64,000 nucleotides of DNA from Maritimibacter sp. DP1N21-5 (GCF_019218295.1 NZ_JAHUZF010000006.1:682001-746000), one strand, 5' to 3'. Positions 56,353 through 64,000 are shown, counted from the stretch's first letter. The notes: generated by a model not told the origin, from the sequence alone. Translations and numbers: made by a program.

Positions 56353-56991
56353 TTAGGTGCGCAACTGCTCTGTGATCTCGTCAATTACGCGCAGCCAAAG
56401 GTCGGTCGGCTGGGCGCCGGGAACGACATGCTGGTTCGCGATCACGAAGGTCGGCACCGCGTTCACGCCTTTCTCGCGGGCATCGATGTCGCGGGCGCGG
56501 ATGTCGTCGGCATCGGCGTCGGAGGCGAGGAGCCGCGTGACCACGTCTCGGTCCATCCCGGTGCCCTCGGCGATGTCGGCCAACACGCCGTGGTCCGAGA
56601 TGTCCTGACCCTCGACGAAATTCGCCTTGAACAGACGCGACACCACGGCAGTCTGCCGCCCCTCGATCTGGGCCCAATGGATGAGCCTGTGCGCATCGAG
56701 CGTGGAAGGCGTGCGCTGGATCGCGTCGAAGTTGATGGTCAGCCCGCTCGCCTCGGCCTCCTGCTGCACGGGGAGGTAGGCGCGCACCGCCCCCTCCCTG
56801 CCACCGAACTTGGCTTCGAGGTAGGCGCGGCGGTCCATGCCCTCGGGCGGCATCGTGGGGTTCAGCATGAAAGGATGCCACTCGATCAGGAAGGGGTGGT
56901 CGGGCCGCGCTTCCAGCGCGCGGTCGAGGCGGGCCTTGCCGATATAGCACCAGGGACAGATCGGGTCCGAGAAGATGAAGAGCTTGATCAT
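56353..56991 (-). CDS. DsbA-family oxidoreductase (FrnE-like)
   Basis: The 212-residue protein starts MIKLFIFSDPICPWCYIGKARL, so C12-P-W-C15 is the redox site. DAHRLIHWAQIEGRQ and GVNAVPTFVIANQHVVPGAQ, with the cis-proline in VPTF, complete the DsbA fold. No signal peptide is visible, as in cytoplasmic FrnE-like proteins. The ATG at 56991 is chosen over an in-frame start 12 codons upstream. Its substrate is unknown. Confidence 0.9.
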   Translation of the reverse strand: MIKLFIFSDPICPWCYIGKARLDRALEARPDHPFLIEWHPFMLNPTMPPEGMDRRAYLEAKFGGREGAVRAYLPVQQEAEASGLTINFDAIQRTPSTLDAHRLIHWAQIEGRQTAVVSRLFKANFVEGQDISDHGVLADIAEGTGMDRDVVTRLLASDADADDIRARDIDAREKGVNAVPTFVIANQHVVPGAQPTDLWLRVIDEITEQLRT

Positions 56992-57119
56992 GGGGCGGGG
57001 GTTACCGTGACCCGCCCCGCTTGTCACGTGACGAATGCGCTAGCGGGCGCTGCCGGCTTTTCATCTCCGTAGGCTCGCGTTATTCGGAATCCGACGGGCA
57101 GAGGGTCGGGAGACAGGAC

Positions 57120-57935
57120 ATGGACGCAGGCACGCTGGCGCTGATGGCGGCACTTCTGGGGGTGATCGGGGGCTTCGCGGGTGTGCTGGCCGGGCTTCTG
57201 GGCGTCGGGGGCGGCATCGTTCTCGTGCCGGCCTTCTATTATGCCTTCGCCGGGCTGGGTTACGAGGGACCGGAGCTCATGCACGTCTGCCTCGCCACCT
57301 CTCTCGCCACGATCATCGTGACCTCGATCCGCTCGGTGCTGTCGCACAACCGCAAGGGCGCGGTGGATTGGGGCATCCTGAGGCAATGGGCGCCGGGGAT
57401 CGTGATCGGCGCCGTGGTGGGCGTCTTCATCGCCTCGGCCCTGCGCACGCCCACGCTCCAGGTGATCTTCGGCTTCATCGCCTTCCTGATCGCGCTCTAC
57501 ATGCTGTTCTTCAAGACGGAATGGCAACTGGCGGACCGGATGCCGGGACTGGGCCTGCGCGCCCTTCTGTCGCCGCTCGTCGGGTTCCTGTCCGTGCTCA
57601 TGGGCATCGGGGGCGGCAGTTTCGGCGTGCCGATCATGACACTGCACGGGGTGCCCATTCACCGCGCGGTGGCGACGGCGGCGGGCTTCGGCCTGATCAT
57701 TGCACTGCCCTCGGTGGCGACCTTCCTCTTCGTCGATGCGGCTGGCGCGCCGCCCTATACGCTCGGGTCGGTCAATGTCCCGGCCTTCCTCTTGGTCATC
57801 GCGATGACCACCATCACGGCGCCGCTGGGCGTGAGGCTCGCTCATGCGATGGACCCGAAGCCGCTCAAGCGGGCCTTCGGTGTCTTCCTGATGCTCGTCG
57901 CGCTCAACATGCTGCGCAAGGCGCTCTGGGGCTGA
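57120..57935 (+). CDS. TSUP family permease (TauE/SafE)
   Basis: The 271-residue membrane protein has eight or so spans in two related halves: GVLAGLLGVGGGIVLVPAFYYAF near the N-terminus and GFLSVLMGIGGGSFGVPIM in the second half. These G-rich repeats define the TauE/SafE family, which exports sulfite, sulfoacetate or related anions. GGGAGACAGGAC precedes the ATG. No sulfur-metabolism gene is adjacent, so the substrate is open. Confidence 0.9.
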   Translation: MDAGTLALMAALLGVIGGFAGVLAGLLGVGGGIVLVPAFYYAFAGLGYEGPELMHVCLATSLATIIVTSIRSVLSHNRKGAVDWGILRQWAPGIVIGAVVGVFIASALRTPTLQVIFGFIAFLIALYMLFFKTEWQLADRMPGLGLRALLSPLVGFLSVLMGIGGGSFGVPIMTLHGVPIHRAVATAAGFGLIIALPSVATFLFVDAAGAPPYTLGSVNVPAFLLVIAMTTITAPLGVRLAHAMDPKPLKRAFGVFLMLVALNMLRKALWG

Positions 57936-58101
57936 GCGGACCCTCCTGCTAGAGCGACGTATCGGGGCCGCCGCCATCGGTCGCGGTCGCAAATCCACGA
58001 TGGATTTCCCTCGAGAACGGACATATGCCTTGTCGCCAAAGCCCTTGGGCCGTCAGGGTCCGCAAAAGGGGTTCGGGTGAGCAGCGCCGGAGGAGACGGA
58101 C

Positions 58102-58914
58102 ATGGCGGTAGGTGTATTCGACAGCGGGCTGGGCGGGCTGACGGTGCTCGATGCCGTGCAGAAACGGCTGCCGGAGGTGCCCTTCGTTTACTTCGCGGAC
58201 AGCGCCCATGCGCCCTATGGCGTGCGCGACGCGGATGACATCTACAACCTGACCACGGCTGCCGTGTCGCGCCTGTGGGACGAGGGCTGCGATCTGGTCA
58301 TCCTCGCCTGCAACACGGCCTCTGCCGCCGCGCTCAGGCGGATGCAGGAAAGCTGGATCCCGACCAACAAGCGCGTACTCGGTGTCTTCGTGCCGCTGAT
58401 CGAGGCGCTGACCGAGCGCAAGTGGGGCGACAATTCCCCGCCGCGCGAGGTCGCGGTGAAGCATGTGGCGCTTTTTGCGACGCCCGCGACCGTTGCCAGC
58501 CGCGCCTTCCAGCGTGAGCTTGCCTTCCGCGCCATCGGCGTGGACGTGGAGGCGCAGGCCTGTGGCGGGGTCGTGGACGCGATCGAGGAGGGGGACATGA
58601 TCCTTGCCGAGGCGCTGGTGCGCAGCCACGTCGACGCCTTGAAGCGCAAGATGCCCAATCCGGAGGCCGCGATCCTCGGTTGCACGCATTACCCTATCAT
58701 GCAGGAGACCTTTCAGGACGCGCTGGGCGCGGATGTCGCGGTCTACAGCCAGGCCAATCTGGTGGCCGCGAGCCTTGCCGACTATCTGGCGCGCCATCCC
58801 GGCATGATCGGCCCGGGAACGCAGACCAAGTTTCTCACCACGGGGAACCCGACAAAGGTCAGCGGGGGCGCGACCCGGTTCCTCAAGCGGCAGATCACAT
58901 TCGAGCAAGCCTGA
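58102..58914 (+). CDS. murI: glutamate racemase
   Basis: MurI makes D-glutamate for peptidoglycan. The 270-residue protein shows [13 protein letters not shown] at the start and the two catalytic cysteines C70 ([12 protein letters not shown]) and C194 ([10 protein letters not shown]). It carries GGAGGAGACGG ahead of the ATG. argC follows after 54 bases on the same strand. Confidence 0.95.
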   Translation: MAVGVFDSGLGGLTVLDAVQKRLPEVPFVYFADSAHAPYGVRDADDIYNLTTAAVSRLWDEGCDLVILACNTASAAALRRMQESWIPTNKRVLGVFVPLIEALTERKWGDNSPPREVAVKHVALFATPATVASRAFQRELAFRAIGVDVEAQACGGVVDAIEEGDMILAEALVRSHVDALKRKMPNPEAAILGCTHYPIMQETFQDALGADVAVYSQANLVAASLADYLARHPGMIGPGTQTKFLTTGNPTKVSGGATRFLKRQITFEQA

Positions 58915-58968
58915 ATTGCGCCCCGACGCAGGAGGCGTTACATCCCACGCGACTTCCCGGAGGGGCCC

Positions 58969-59997
58969 ATGACACACAAGATCGCCATTCTCGGAGCGTC
59001 CGGTTACACCGGTGCAGAGCTCGTTCGCCTGATCGCCACCCATCCCAGCATGGAAATCGTGGCGCTGTCGGCGGACCGCAAGGCCGGGATGGAGATGTCG
59101 GACGTCTATCCGCACCTTCGGCACCTGAAGCTGCCCAAGCTCGTGACGATGGAAGAGATCGACTTTGCCAATGTCGATCTCTGTTTCGCCGCGCTGCCCC
59201 ACGGGCTGAGCCAGGCGCTCGTCCGTGATCTGCCGACAAGCGTGAAGGTCGTGGACTTGGGTGCTGATTTCCGGCTGGAAAATCCCGATGACTATACGAA
59301 GTGGTATGGCAACGAGCATGTCGCCAAGGAGCTTCAGCCCGAGGCCGTCTATGGTCTGACCGAATTCTACCGGGACGACATCCGCGAGGCCCGGCTTGTC
59401 GCGGGCACCGGCTGCAACGCAGCGACGGTCCAGTTCGCGCTGCGCCCGCTCATCTCCGACGGACTCATCGACCTCGACCGGATCATCTGTGACCTCAAGA
59501 ACGGAATTTCCGGGGCCGGGCGGAGCCTCAAGGAGAACATGCTCTTTGCCGAGCGGTCCACGGATGTGGTCGGCTATTCCCAGGGTGGCAAGCACCGCCA
59601 CCTGGGCGAGTTCGATCAGGAGTTCTCCAAGCTCGCGGGCCGCAAGGTCGAGATCATGTTCACCCCGCATCTCGTGCCCATCAACCGGGGGATCATCGCG
59701 GACTGCTATGTGGAAGGCGATGCGAAAGCGATCCATGCGGCGCTCGTGGCGCAGTACAAAGACGAGCCCTTTGTCGTCGTGCTGCCCTTCGGTCAGGCGC
59801 CCGGCATGGGGCATGTCATGGGCTCGAACTTCTGCCACATCGGCGTGATCGGCGATCGCATTCCGGGGCGCGCGCTGGTGGTGTCCACGCTCGACAATCT
59901 CTGCAAGGGGTCGAGCGGGCAGGCGATGCAGAACGCCAATCTCATGCTGGGCGAGGACGAAACCGCCGGGCTGATGCTCGCGCCCGTGTTCCCGTAA
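58969..59997 (+). CDS. argC: N-acetyl-gamma-glutamyl-phosphate reductase
   Basis: ArgC reduces N-acetylglutamyl 5-phosphate to the semialdehyde in arginine synthesis. The 342-residue protein has the NADP-binding [14 protein letters not shown] at residues 9-22, [10 protein letters not shown], and the catalytic C149 in [12 protein letters not shown]. The later GFSQ-like and [13 protein letters not shown] blocks are normal for ArgC. GGAGG precedes the ATG. It lies between murI and ccmE. Confidence 0.96.
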   Translation: MTHKIAILGASGYTGAELVRLIATHPSMEIVALSADRKAGMEMSDVYPHLRHLKLPKLVTMEEIDFANVDLCFAALPHGLSQALVRDLPTSVKVVDLGADFRLENPDDYTKWYGNEHVAKELQPEAVYGLTEFYRDDIREARLVAGTGCNAATVQFALRPLISDGLIDLDRIICDLKNGISGAGRSLKENMLFAERSTDVVGYSQGGKHRHLGEFDQEFSKLAGRKVEIMFTPHLVPINRGIIADCYVEGDAKAIHAALVAQYKDEPFVVVLPFGQAPGMGHVMGSNFCHIGVIGDRIPGRALVVSTLDNLCKGSSGQAMQNANLMLGEDETAGLMLAPVFP

Positions 59998-60126
59998 ATT
60001 GGTCGTAACTGGCGCGTCTGTGATCCGCCAAGGCTTTCCGTATTCGGAATTTGCGATATATCAAAGCGGATGGGCGGCGGCGCGAGTCATAAGTCGTCGT
60101 CAATGCGCGCGGGCGGAGGGATCGAA

Positions 60127-60579
60127 ATGGCAGGCATGAAGAGTTTGAAGAAGCGGCGGCGGATTCAGGTAATCCTTGTGGCCTTTCTTGCGCTGTTTCT
60201 TGCGACCGGCCTGATCGGCTATGCCTTCCGTGACGGGATCAATTATTTCAAATCACCTTCGCAGGTGCTGGCCGAACCGCCATCCGAGCGCGAGATCTTC
60301 CGGATCGGCGGTCTGGTCGAGGCTGGCAGCCTGGTGCGGGGCGAGAGCGAGACAGTGCGCTTTTCCGTAACTGACACCAACGCCTCCGTGCCCGTGGAAT
60401 ACACCGGCATCCTTCCCGATCTCTTCGAAGAAGGTCAGGGCATGGTCGGCACCGGGACCTATGTCGGAGGTGTCTTCAAAGCCTCTGAAATCCTTGCCAA
60501 ACATGACGAGGAATACATGCCCAAAGAGGTCATCGACGCGCTGAAGGAACAGGGCGTCTACGAAGACCCGAACTCCTGA
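60127..60579 (+). CDS. ccmE: cytochrome c maturation heme chaperone CcmE
   Basis: CcmE binds heme covalently in the periplasm and hands it to the cytochrome c synthetase CcmF/H. The 150-residue protein has a basic N-terminus, one membrane anchor (VILVAFLALFLATGLIGYAF) and the periplasmic OB fold, with H126 in LAKHDEEY as the heme-binding histidine and Y130 as axial ligand. I chose the ATG at 60127 because GGAGGG lies 6 bases upstream. ccmF and ccmH, which often follow ccmE, are not downstream here. Confidence 0.94.
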   Translation: MAGMKSLKKRRRIQVILVAFLALFLATGLIGYAFRDGINYFKSPSQVLAEPPSEREIFRIGGLVEAGSLVRGESETVRFSVTDTNASVPVEYTGILPDLFEEGQGMVGTGTYVGGVFKASEILAKHDEEYMPKEVIDALKEQGVYEDPNS

Positions 60580-60595
60580 TTACCGGTGCGTTAAC
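60580..60595 (+). promoter_or_regulatory. candidate CtrA binding site before the GTA lysis genes
   Basis: TTAC, seven bases and TTAAC match the CtrA consensus TTAA-N7-TTAAC at 8 of 9 positions. It lies directly after ccmE and 46 bases before the N-acetylmuramidase start. CtrA control of GTA lysis genes is established in Rhodobacter capsulatus; binding here is inferred. Confidence 0.6.
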
Positions 60596-60641
60596 GTCTG
60601 GGTAGGAGCCTCCTCCTTGCAAATGGCTGCGAGGTGGACCC

Positions 60642-61253
60642 ATGCAAAGCGTACGCGAGATCGCCGAGGCGATCGTTGCCCGCGAAGGCGGATACGTCGA
60701 TGACCCGGACGATCCGGGCGGGGCGACGAACTTCGGCGTCACCATCCACACGATGCGAAAGTTGGGGCTCGACCTCAATCGCGACGGGCGGGTCGACGCC
60801 GCCGATGTCCGGGCGCTGACGCGCAGCCAGGCGACGGATATCTTCGTGACGCATTACTTCGAAGGGCCGGGAATCGCGCGCCTTCCCGAGGTGCTGCAAC
60901 CGACCGTCTTCGACATGTATGTGAACGCCGGTGCGAATGCGGTGCGCATACTCCAGCGGCTCATGGCCAAGATAGGCTATCCGCTGGCGGTGGACGGGGT
61001 GATCGGTCCGAAGACCATCGCCGCGACGCGAGAGGCGCATGCCGCCGCCCCGGATCTTATCACGGATGCCTATGGGATCGAGCGGAGGAACTACTACTAC
61101 CGTCTGGCTGACCAGCGCCCGGCGAGCCGGAAATACGCCCGGCGACGCGACGGCGGAAAGGGCGGCTGGATCGTCCGGGCCGAGGCGTTCATCAGCCCGA
61201 AATATCACCTGACCGAGGCCGAGCATCGCGCGCGGGTGGCCAAATGGGGCTGA
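60642..61253 (+). CDS. holin-associated N-acetylmuramidase (GTA-type endolysin)
   Basis: The 203-residue enzyme cleaves peptidoglycan to release particles. The N-terminal GH108-type lysozyme domain has E15 in AREGGYVDDPDDPGGATNFG as the likely catalytic acid. A Ca-binding-like insertion (DLNRDGRVDAADVRAL) follows, and the C-terminal region (YPLAVDGVIGPKTI) is a peptidoglycan-binding domain of the type 3. No signal peptide is present, so export depends on the holin. The end overlaps the holin gene by 10 bases. Homologues in R. capsulatus serve GTA release. Confidence 0.9.
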   Translation: MQSVREIAEAIVAREGGYVDDPDDPGGATNFGVTIHTMRKLGLDLNRDGRVDAADVRALTRSQATDIFVTHYFEGPGIARLPEVLQPTVFDMYVNAGANAVRILQRLMAKIGYPLAVDGVIGPKTIAATREAHAAAPDLITDAYGIERRNYYYRLADQRPASRKYARRRDGGKGGWIVRAEAFISPKYHLTEAEHRARVAKWG

Positions 61254-61780
61254 TCGCGGATGTCATCGGCGGGGTCTTCGGGGGCGGTGTCGCGGGTGGC
61301 CGCAATGTGATCGCAGAAACGGCGGCGGTCTTCATCGAGAACGCCGAAGCACAGGCGCAACGCGACGCGACGCTACGCACCGCCTCGCTCGACCAGTTCG
61401 GGCGCGAGTTCCTGCTTGACCGCAGCGGCTGGTGGGATCGCTTCATCGACGGCCTCAACCGCCTGCCACGTCCCATGCTCGCGCTGGGCACGATTGGTTT
61501 GTTCGTCTGCGCCATGGTGAGCCCGGACTGGTTCGCGGCGCGGATGGCCGGGCTCGCCCTCGTGCCGGAACCGCTCTGGTGGCTCATGGGGGCTGTGGTC
61601 AGCTTCTATTTCGGCGCGCGCCATCAGGTGAAGGCGCAGGAGTTCCAGCGCTCCATCGCGACGACCATCGCCTCGACCTCGACCGTCGCGCAGGAGCGCG
61701 ACGTTCCGAGCGGGATCGACGCGGGCAGCCGCGCGCAAGGCGACGACAACCCGGCGCTCGCCGGATGGAGCCGTCCATGA
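61244..61780 (+). CDS. GTA-type holin with three membrane segments
   Basis: The 178-residue protein resembles the Pfam family named for holins with three membrane segments used in gene transfer release. A short N-terminal hydrophobic segment, and LALGTIGLFVCAMVSP and LVPEPLWWLMGAVVSFYFG further on, supply the spans. LDQFGREFLLDRSGWWDRFIDGLNRLPRP precedes the membrane region. It opens the membrane to the neighbouring muramidase, whose gene overlaps it by 10 bases. The next small gene overlaps its stop codon (ATGA). Confidence 0.88.
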   Translation: MGLIADVIGGVFGGGVAGGRNVIAETAAVFIENAEAQAQRDATLRTASLDQFGREFLLDRSGWWDRFIDGLNRLPRPMLALGTIGLFVCAMVSPDWFAARMAGLALVPEPLWWLMGAVVSFYFGARHQVKAQEFQRSIATTIASTSTVAQERDVPSGIDAGSRAQGDDNPALAGWSRP

Positions 61781-61977
61781 GCGCGGAGTTCCTGATTTCG
61801 CTCCTGTCGGACCACGGGCCCTGGGTGCTTCTGGTCTTCTACCTTCTGTGGCGCGACCTGCAGAAGGATCAGGCGACGCGCGCCGTGCTCGATCGCAATT
61901 CCGCCATCCTCATCGAGATCACGACCATCATCCGCGAACGGCTCCCGCATCGCGGACTTGGGGGGAGGGTGGAATGA
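61777..61977 (+). CDS. small membrane protein of the lysis module (BhlA-like)
   Basis: The 66-residue protein has one N-terminal membrane segment (HGPWVLLVFYLLW) and then a charged helix (RDLQKDQATRAVLDRNSAILIEI). This layout resembles BhlA/UviB-type holins and inner-membrane spanin components. Its ATG overlaps the holin stop by 4 bases, so it is translationally coupled. The role as second holin or spanin is inferred. Confidence 0.6.
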   Translation: MSAEFLISLLSDHGPWVLLVFYLLWRDLQKDQATRAVLDRNSAILIEITTIIRERLPHRGLGGRVE

Positions 61978-62147
61978 CCCTTCGTCCTGTCTTCGGTCGG
62001 CTGCGCTGGTTTCTGGCGGGCAACCGGTTTCACCGCGCGCTGCAACGGCACCGGCGTGCGGCGAGCAACCTTGACCGTGCCGTGCGCGAGGTATTGGGAC
62101 ATGAAACAGGCCATCTTGCTCACCCTGGCGACCGTGGCGGTTCTTGA
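61974..62147 (+). CDS. small basic ORF coupled to the lysis module
   Basis: The 57-codon ORF starts with a 4-base overlap (ATGA) with the preceding gene, has GGGGGGAGGG upstream and encodes a very basic N-terminus (RPVFGRLRWFLAGNRFHRALQRHRR). It overlaps the next membrane-protein gene by 47 bases in another frame. Coding status is plausible but not certain. Confidence 0.35.
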   Translation: MTLRPVFGRLRWFLAGNRFHRALQRHRRAASNLDRAVREVLGHETGHLAHPGDRGGS

Positions 62148-62529
62148 AGCGGGCTTCGTCCTCGCGGGATACGTCACCGTGGCCACCATCGCCTTCGGCG
62201 CGGTGGCGATCATGGCCGTCCTCATCGCTTTGACCTTTTTCTGGCTCTGGGCGGTCCATGCGACGCCGCTTGCGCTCGGCATGGTTCTCAGCTGGCTGGG
62301 CGTGGGCGGGCTTGCCGCCTGGCGCTGGGCCTTCAATGTCTTCGACGCACCCGGCTGGACCACGGCGAACCCTGTTATCCTTGCGCTTCTCGCTCTCACG
62401 ATGTCCGGCTCGCTCCTTCACTTCGCGGTGATCCAGCGGAGCTTCGGCTTTCGCGGTCTGGAGTTTCTTTGGCCCGTCGTCGGCGCTTTGGGATGTTCGG
62501 TCCTTGCGCATGTTTGGCTCGGGCAGTGA
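62101..62529 (+). CDS. hypothetical four-span membrane protein after the lysis genes
   Basis: The 142-residue protein is almost entirely hydrophobic, with segments such as AILLTLATVAVLEAGFVLAG, IMAVLIALTFFWLWAVH, LGMVLSWLGVGGLAAWRW and LGCSVLAHVWLG. I do not recognise the family. The ATG at 62101 follows GAGG by about 11 bases. It may belong to the GTA lysis module because it is the last gene of the overlapping run, before the second ArsR operon. Confidence 0.6.
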   Translation: MKQAILLTLATVAVLEAGFVLAGYVTVATIAFGAVAIMAVLIALTFFWLWAVHATPLALGMVLSWLGVGGLAAWRWAFNVFDAPGWTTANPVILALLALTMSGSLLHFAVIQRSFGFRGLEFLWPVVGALGCSVLAHVWLGQ

Positions 62530-62546
62530 TAAACTTAGCTCAACCT

Positions 62547-62590
62547 GAAAGTATTGGTTGACGGGCGACGGCTTGTCGATCAATACTTTC
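62547..62590. promoter_or_regulatory. long inverted repeat before the second arsR, likely operator
   Basis: GAAAGTATTG (62547-62556) and CAATACTTTC (62581-62590) are perfect 10-base arms; allowing two mismatches the arms extend to 16 bases with a 12-base spacer. The right arm ends 4 bases before the arsR ATG. The AGTATT/AATACT core matches the operator candidate of the first ArsR/SRPBCC pair (25782-25807). Confidence 0.65.
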
Positions 62591-62594
62591 ACAC

Positions 62595-62936
62595 ATGTCT
62601 AAGTATCAACCGGACCTCGACCGCGCCTTCTTTGCCCTCGCCGACCCGACTCGGCGGGCGATCGTCGGCCTTCTGTGCGAAGGGCCCAAGACGGTCAGCA
62701 CCCTGGCCGAGCCTTTCGACATCGCGCTGCCGTCGCTCCTCAAGCACGTGCAGCTTCTCGAGGCGAGCGGGATCGTCCGGTCGGAAAAGGTCGGCCGCGT
62801 GCGCACCTGCGCCATCGACGCAGAGGCGCTGCGCCGCACGGAGCGCTGGATACAAAGACATATCGACGAATGGGAAAGCCGGCTCGACCGGATGGAAGCC
62901 CATATCGACCGCATGAAAGGGAAGGAGACCCCATGA
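62595..62936 (+). CDS. ArsR-family transcriptional regulator (SRPBCC-associated), second copy
   Basis: The 113-residue winged-helix protein shows DLDRAFFALADPTRRAIVGLLCEG, VSTLAEPFDIALPSLLKHVQLLEASGIV and KVGRVRTCAID. It is a paralogue of the regulator at 25.8 kb and likewise precedes an SRPBCC gene. No metal-binding site is evident. The start lies 4 bases after a long inverted repeat. Confidence 0.92.
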   Translation: MSKYQPDLDRAFFALADPTRRAIVGLLCEGPKTVSTLAEPFDIALPSLLKHVQLLEASGIVRSEKVGRVRTCAIDAEALRRTERWIQRHIDEWESRLDRMEAHIDRMKGKETP

Positions 62937-63424
62937 CACGCGAAACCGAATCAGCCTGGAAAAACTGGCCGCTCGACCGTGAAATCGTCATCAGCCGCGT
63001 GATCGACGCGCCGAGGCGCCTCGTCTGGCAGGCCTGGGCCGACCCCGAGCAGATCGGCGCCTGGTTCGGGCCGGAAGGGCTCGCCATCGAGACGAAAGAG
63101 ATCGACCTGCGCGCAGGCGGCATCTGGCGCTTTGACATGGTGGGCGAGGGCGACCTGCGGTTCACCAACCGGATGCGATTCCTGCGGATGGAAGAGGAAC
63201 GGCTCATCGAGGTGCTGCACGGCTCGGACGAGGACGGCGATCCCGCCGCTTTCCGGATGCTCGTGACCTTCGACGAACAGGAGAACGGCAAGACCGTCAT
63301 CACCCTGCGCCAGATGCACCCCGATGCCGCGCGGCGCGCGGAGGTGATCGGCTTCGGCGCGGTGGAATACGGCGGTCAGACGCTCGCGAAGCTCGCCGCC
63401 CATGTGGCGAAACACTCGGGATAG
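62933..63424 (+). CDS. SRPBCC (AHSA1-like) domain protein, second copy
   Basis: The 163-residue protein carries the AHSA1-type pattern: REIVISRVIDAPRRLVWQAWADPEQ, WFGPEGLAIETKEIDLRAGG and ITLRQMHPDAARRAEVIGFGAVE. GAAGGAGA precedes the ATG at 62933, which overlaps the arsR stop codon (ATGA). It is homologous to the protein at 26.1 kb. The ligand is unknown. Confidence 0.87.
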   Translation: MTRETESAWKNWPLDREIVISRVIDAPRRLVWQAWADPEQIGAWFGPEGLAIETKEIDLRAGGIWRFDMVGEGDLRFTNRMRFLRMEEERLIEVLHGSDEDGDPAAFRMLVTFDEQENGKTVITLRQMHPDAARRAEVIGFGAVEYGGQTLAKLAAHVAKHSG

Positions 63425-63430
63425 GCGTCC

Positions 63431-63709
63431 CTAGAAGGCCAGTGCGAAGCCCGTATAGATTTCCCCGCCAAACTTGAGATCGCGTTTGGGGGTTTTCTCG
63501 GTCACGGGCGGCGGAGGCTTGAGCAGTCTTTTCTGCGGTTTGCCCGCCGCAATCGCCGCCTGACCTTGTTCGCGCAGCGTCAGCGATAGCCGGTCGGGCC
63601 AGTCGAAAATCGTCGGTGGCGGCACGGCGACCGCGTCCTGCGCCATGGCACCGCCAGCCTGCGAGAGGCAGAGACCAAGGATCAAGATAGGCAGGGCGCG
63701 GCTCTTCAT
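63431..63709 (-). CDS. small secreted hypothetical protein
   Basis: The 92-residue protein has a signal peptide (ALPILILGLCLSQAGGAMAQ) and a Pro/Lys-rich mature part (LLKPPPPVTEKTPKRDLKFGGE). I do not recognise it. It is convergent with the SRPBCC gene, with the stop codons 6 bases apart, and lies downstream of the outer membrane protein gene on the same strand, separated from it by a terminator-like hairpin. Confidence 0.6.
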   Translation of the reverse strand: MKSRALPILILGLCLSQAGGAMAQDAVAVPPPTIFDWPDRLSLTLREQGQAAIAAGKPQKRLLKPPPPVTEKTPKRDLKFGGEIYTGFALAF

Positions 63710-63729
63710 GCGCTGATTATCAAAGAAAA

Positions 63730-63758
63730 CCCGCGCGGGGGAAAGTCCTCCGCGCGGG
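63730..63758 (-). terminator. terminator of the outer membrane protein gene
   Basis: CCCGCGCGG and CCGCGCGGG form a 9-bp stem around an 11-base loop. On the minus strand the stem is followed by GTTTTCTTTG, the expected T-rich tract. It lies 58 bases after the stop codon of the partial gene to its right. Confidence 0.75.
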
Positions 63759-63816
63759 CTCGTGATCGTCGAGGCGACCTTGCGCCGATCATCGGATCGG
63801 CGCCGAAGCCTCAGGT

Positions 63817-64000
63817 TCAGAAGCGGTAGTTCACACCGACCTTCGCCACGTAGTCGGCGGGACCGTTGTTAAAGTCCTGGTAGCGGTCGACGCCTGCACG
63901 GATGCCGAATCCGCCGCCCACGTCGTATTCCGCGCCGGCGCCCAGCAGGTATTTCCCCGTGCCGGCCGAATCCATCCCGGCACCGACCGAGGCATAGGCC
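63817..64000 (-). CDS. outer membrane beta-barrel protein, C-terminal end (partial at window edge)
   Basis: The last 60 residues are visible. They alternate hydrophobic and polar residues (YASVGAGMDSAGTGKYLLGA, GFGIRAGVDRYQDF) and end in VGVNYRF, with the terminal aromatic residue that is the BamA recognition signal of outer membrane proteins. It resembles small OmpA-like or opacity-type barrels of alphaproteobacteria. The start lies outside the window, so the family cannot be fixed. Confidence 0.75.
   Translation of the reverse strand, partial: AYASVGAGMDSAGTGKYLLGAGAEYDVGGGFGIRAGVDRYQDFNNGPADYVAKVGVNYRF

Noticed and set aside
60642..62529. Remnant prophage
   Set aside because: Only lysis genes are present, the layout matches the detached GTA lysis module, and no capsid, tail, terminase or integrase genes occur in the window.

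Overview
The window is about 64 kb of GC-rich alphaproteobacterial chromosome, almost certainly from the family Rhodobacteraceae (Rhodobacterales). No rRNA is present, so the placement rests on protein content and gene order. The main markers are a ChpT phosphotransferase of the CtrA relay, a holin and N-acetylmuramidase pair of the gene-transfer-agent (GTA) lysis type, the block yceD/bamE/rpmF/plsX/fabH/ihfA/merR, olsBA, a two-domain dCTP deaminase and an extended L21. Most of the window is core housekeeping sequence. I see no insertion sequence, integrase, CRISPR array or rRNA operon.

Layout. 1-5.9 kb: the end of anmK, then rsmA-pdxA-surA on the minus strand and divergent pepA-holC. The lptD-lptG-lptF genes that I expect between surA and pepA in relatives are absent here. 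5.9-13 kb: a glutaredoxin-MauE fusion, then an accessory stress-type stretch with a Ca/Na exchanger coupled to an SDR-SPW-VKOR-SPW fusion protein, an amino acid permease with a 19-codon leader ORF, a tiny membrane-anchored protein and a DUF421 protein. 13-20 kb: dusA, an acyl-CoA synthetase, an XRE-cupin regulator, an MFS transporter, a DUF924 protein and lpdA with an AT-rich perfect inverted repeat just before its ribosome binding site. 20-26.7 kb: a methyltetrahydrofolate:corrinoid methyltransferase with a small partner protein, ppx-rlmE, msrB, pirin, and an ArsR/SRPBCC pair, followed by tRNA-Ser(CGA).

26.9-42.7 kb: a DUF2059 protein, rplU-rpmA, two GNAT acetyltransferases, obgE-proB, an unrecognised secreted protein between proB and proA, proA, chpT, olsBA (ornithine lipids), dcd, tRNA-Pro(GGG), a MerR protein with a long acidic region, ihfA, fabH, plsX and rpmF. 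43-57 kb: a methyltransferase, yceD, bamE, a second OlsB-like acyltransferase, an Uup-type ABC-F ATPase, a SufBCD-associated membrane protein, mfd, a DEAD-box helicase with a repetitive basic tail, a BASS-type transporter, a Bcr/CflA MFS transporter and a DsbA-family protein. 57-64 kb: a TSUP permease, murI, argC, ccmE, the GTA-type lysis module preceded by a CtrA-like box, a second ArsR/SRPBCC pair, a small secreted protein and the end of an outer-membrane beta-barrel gene.

Themes that connect genes. Envelope biogenesis is covered by surA, bamE, olsBA, murI, anmK and plsX/fabH. The CtrA system is represented by chpT and by a CtrA-like site in front of the lysis genes, which fits CtrA-dependent GTA release. 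Many neighbours are translationally coupled through 4-base ATGA or GTGA overlaps, and three convergent gene pairs share a four-base CTAG as overlapping stop codons.
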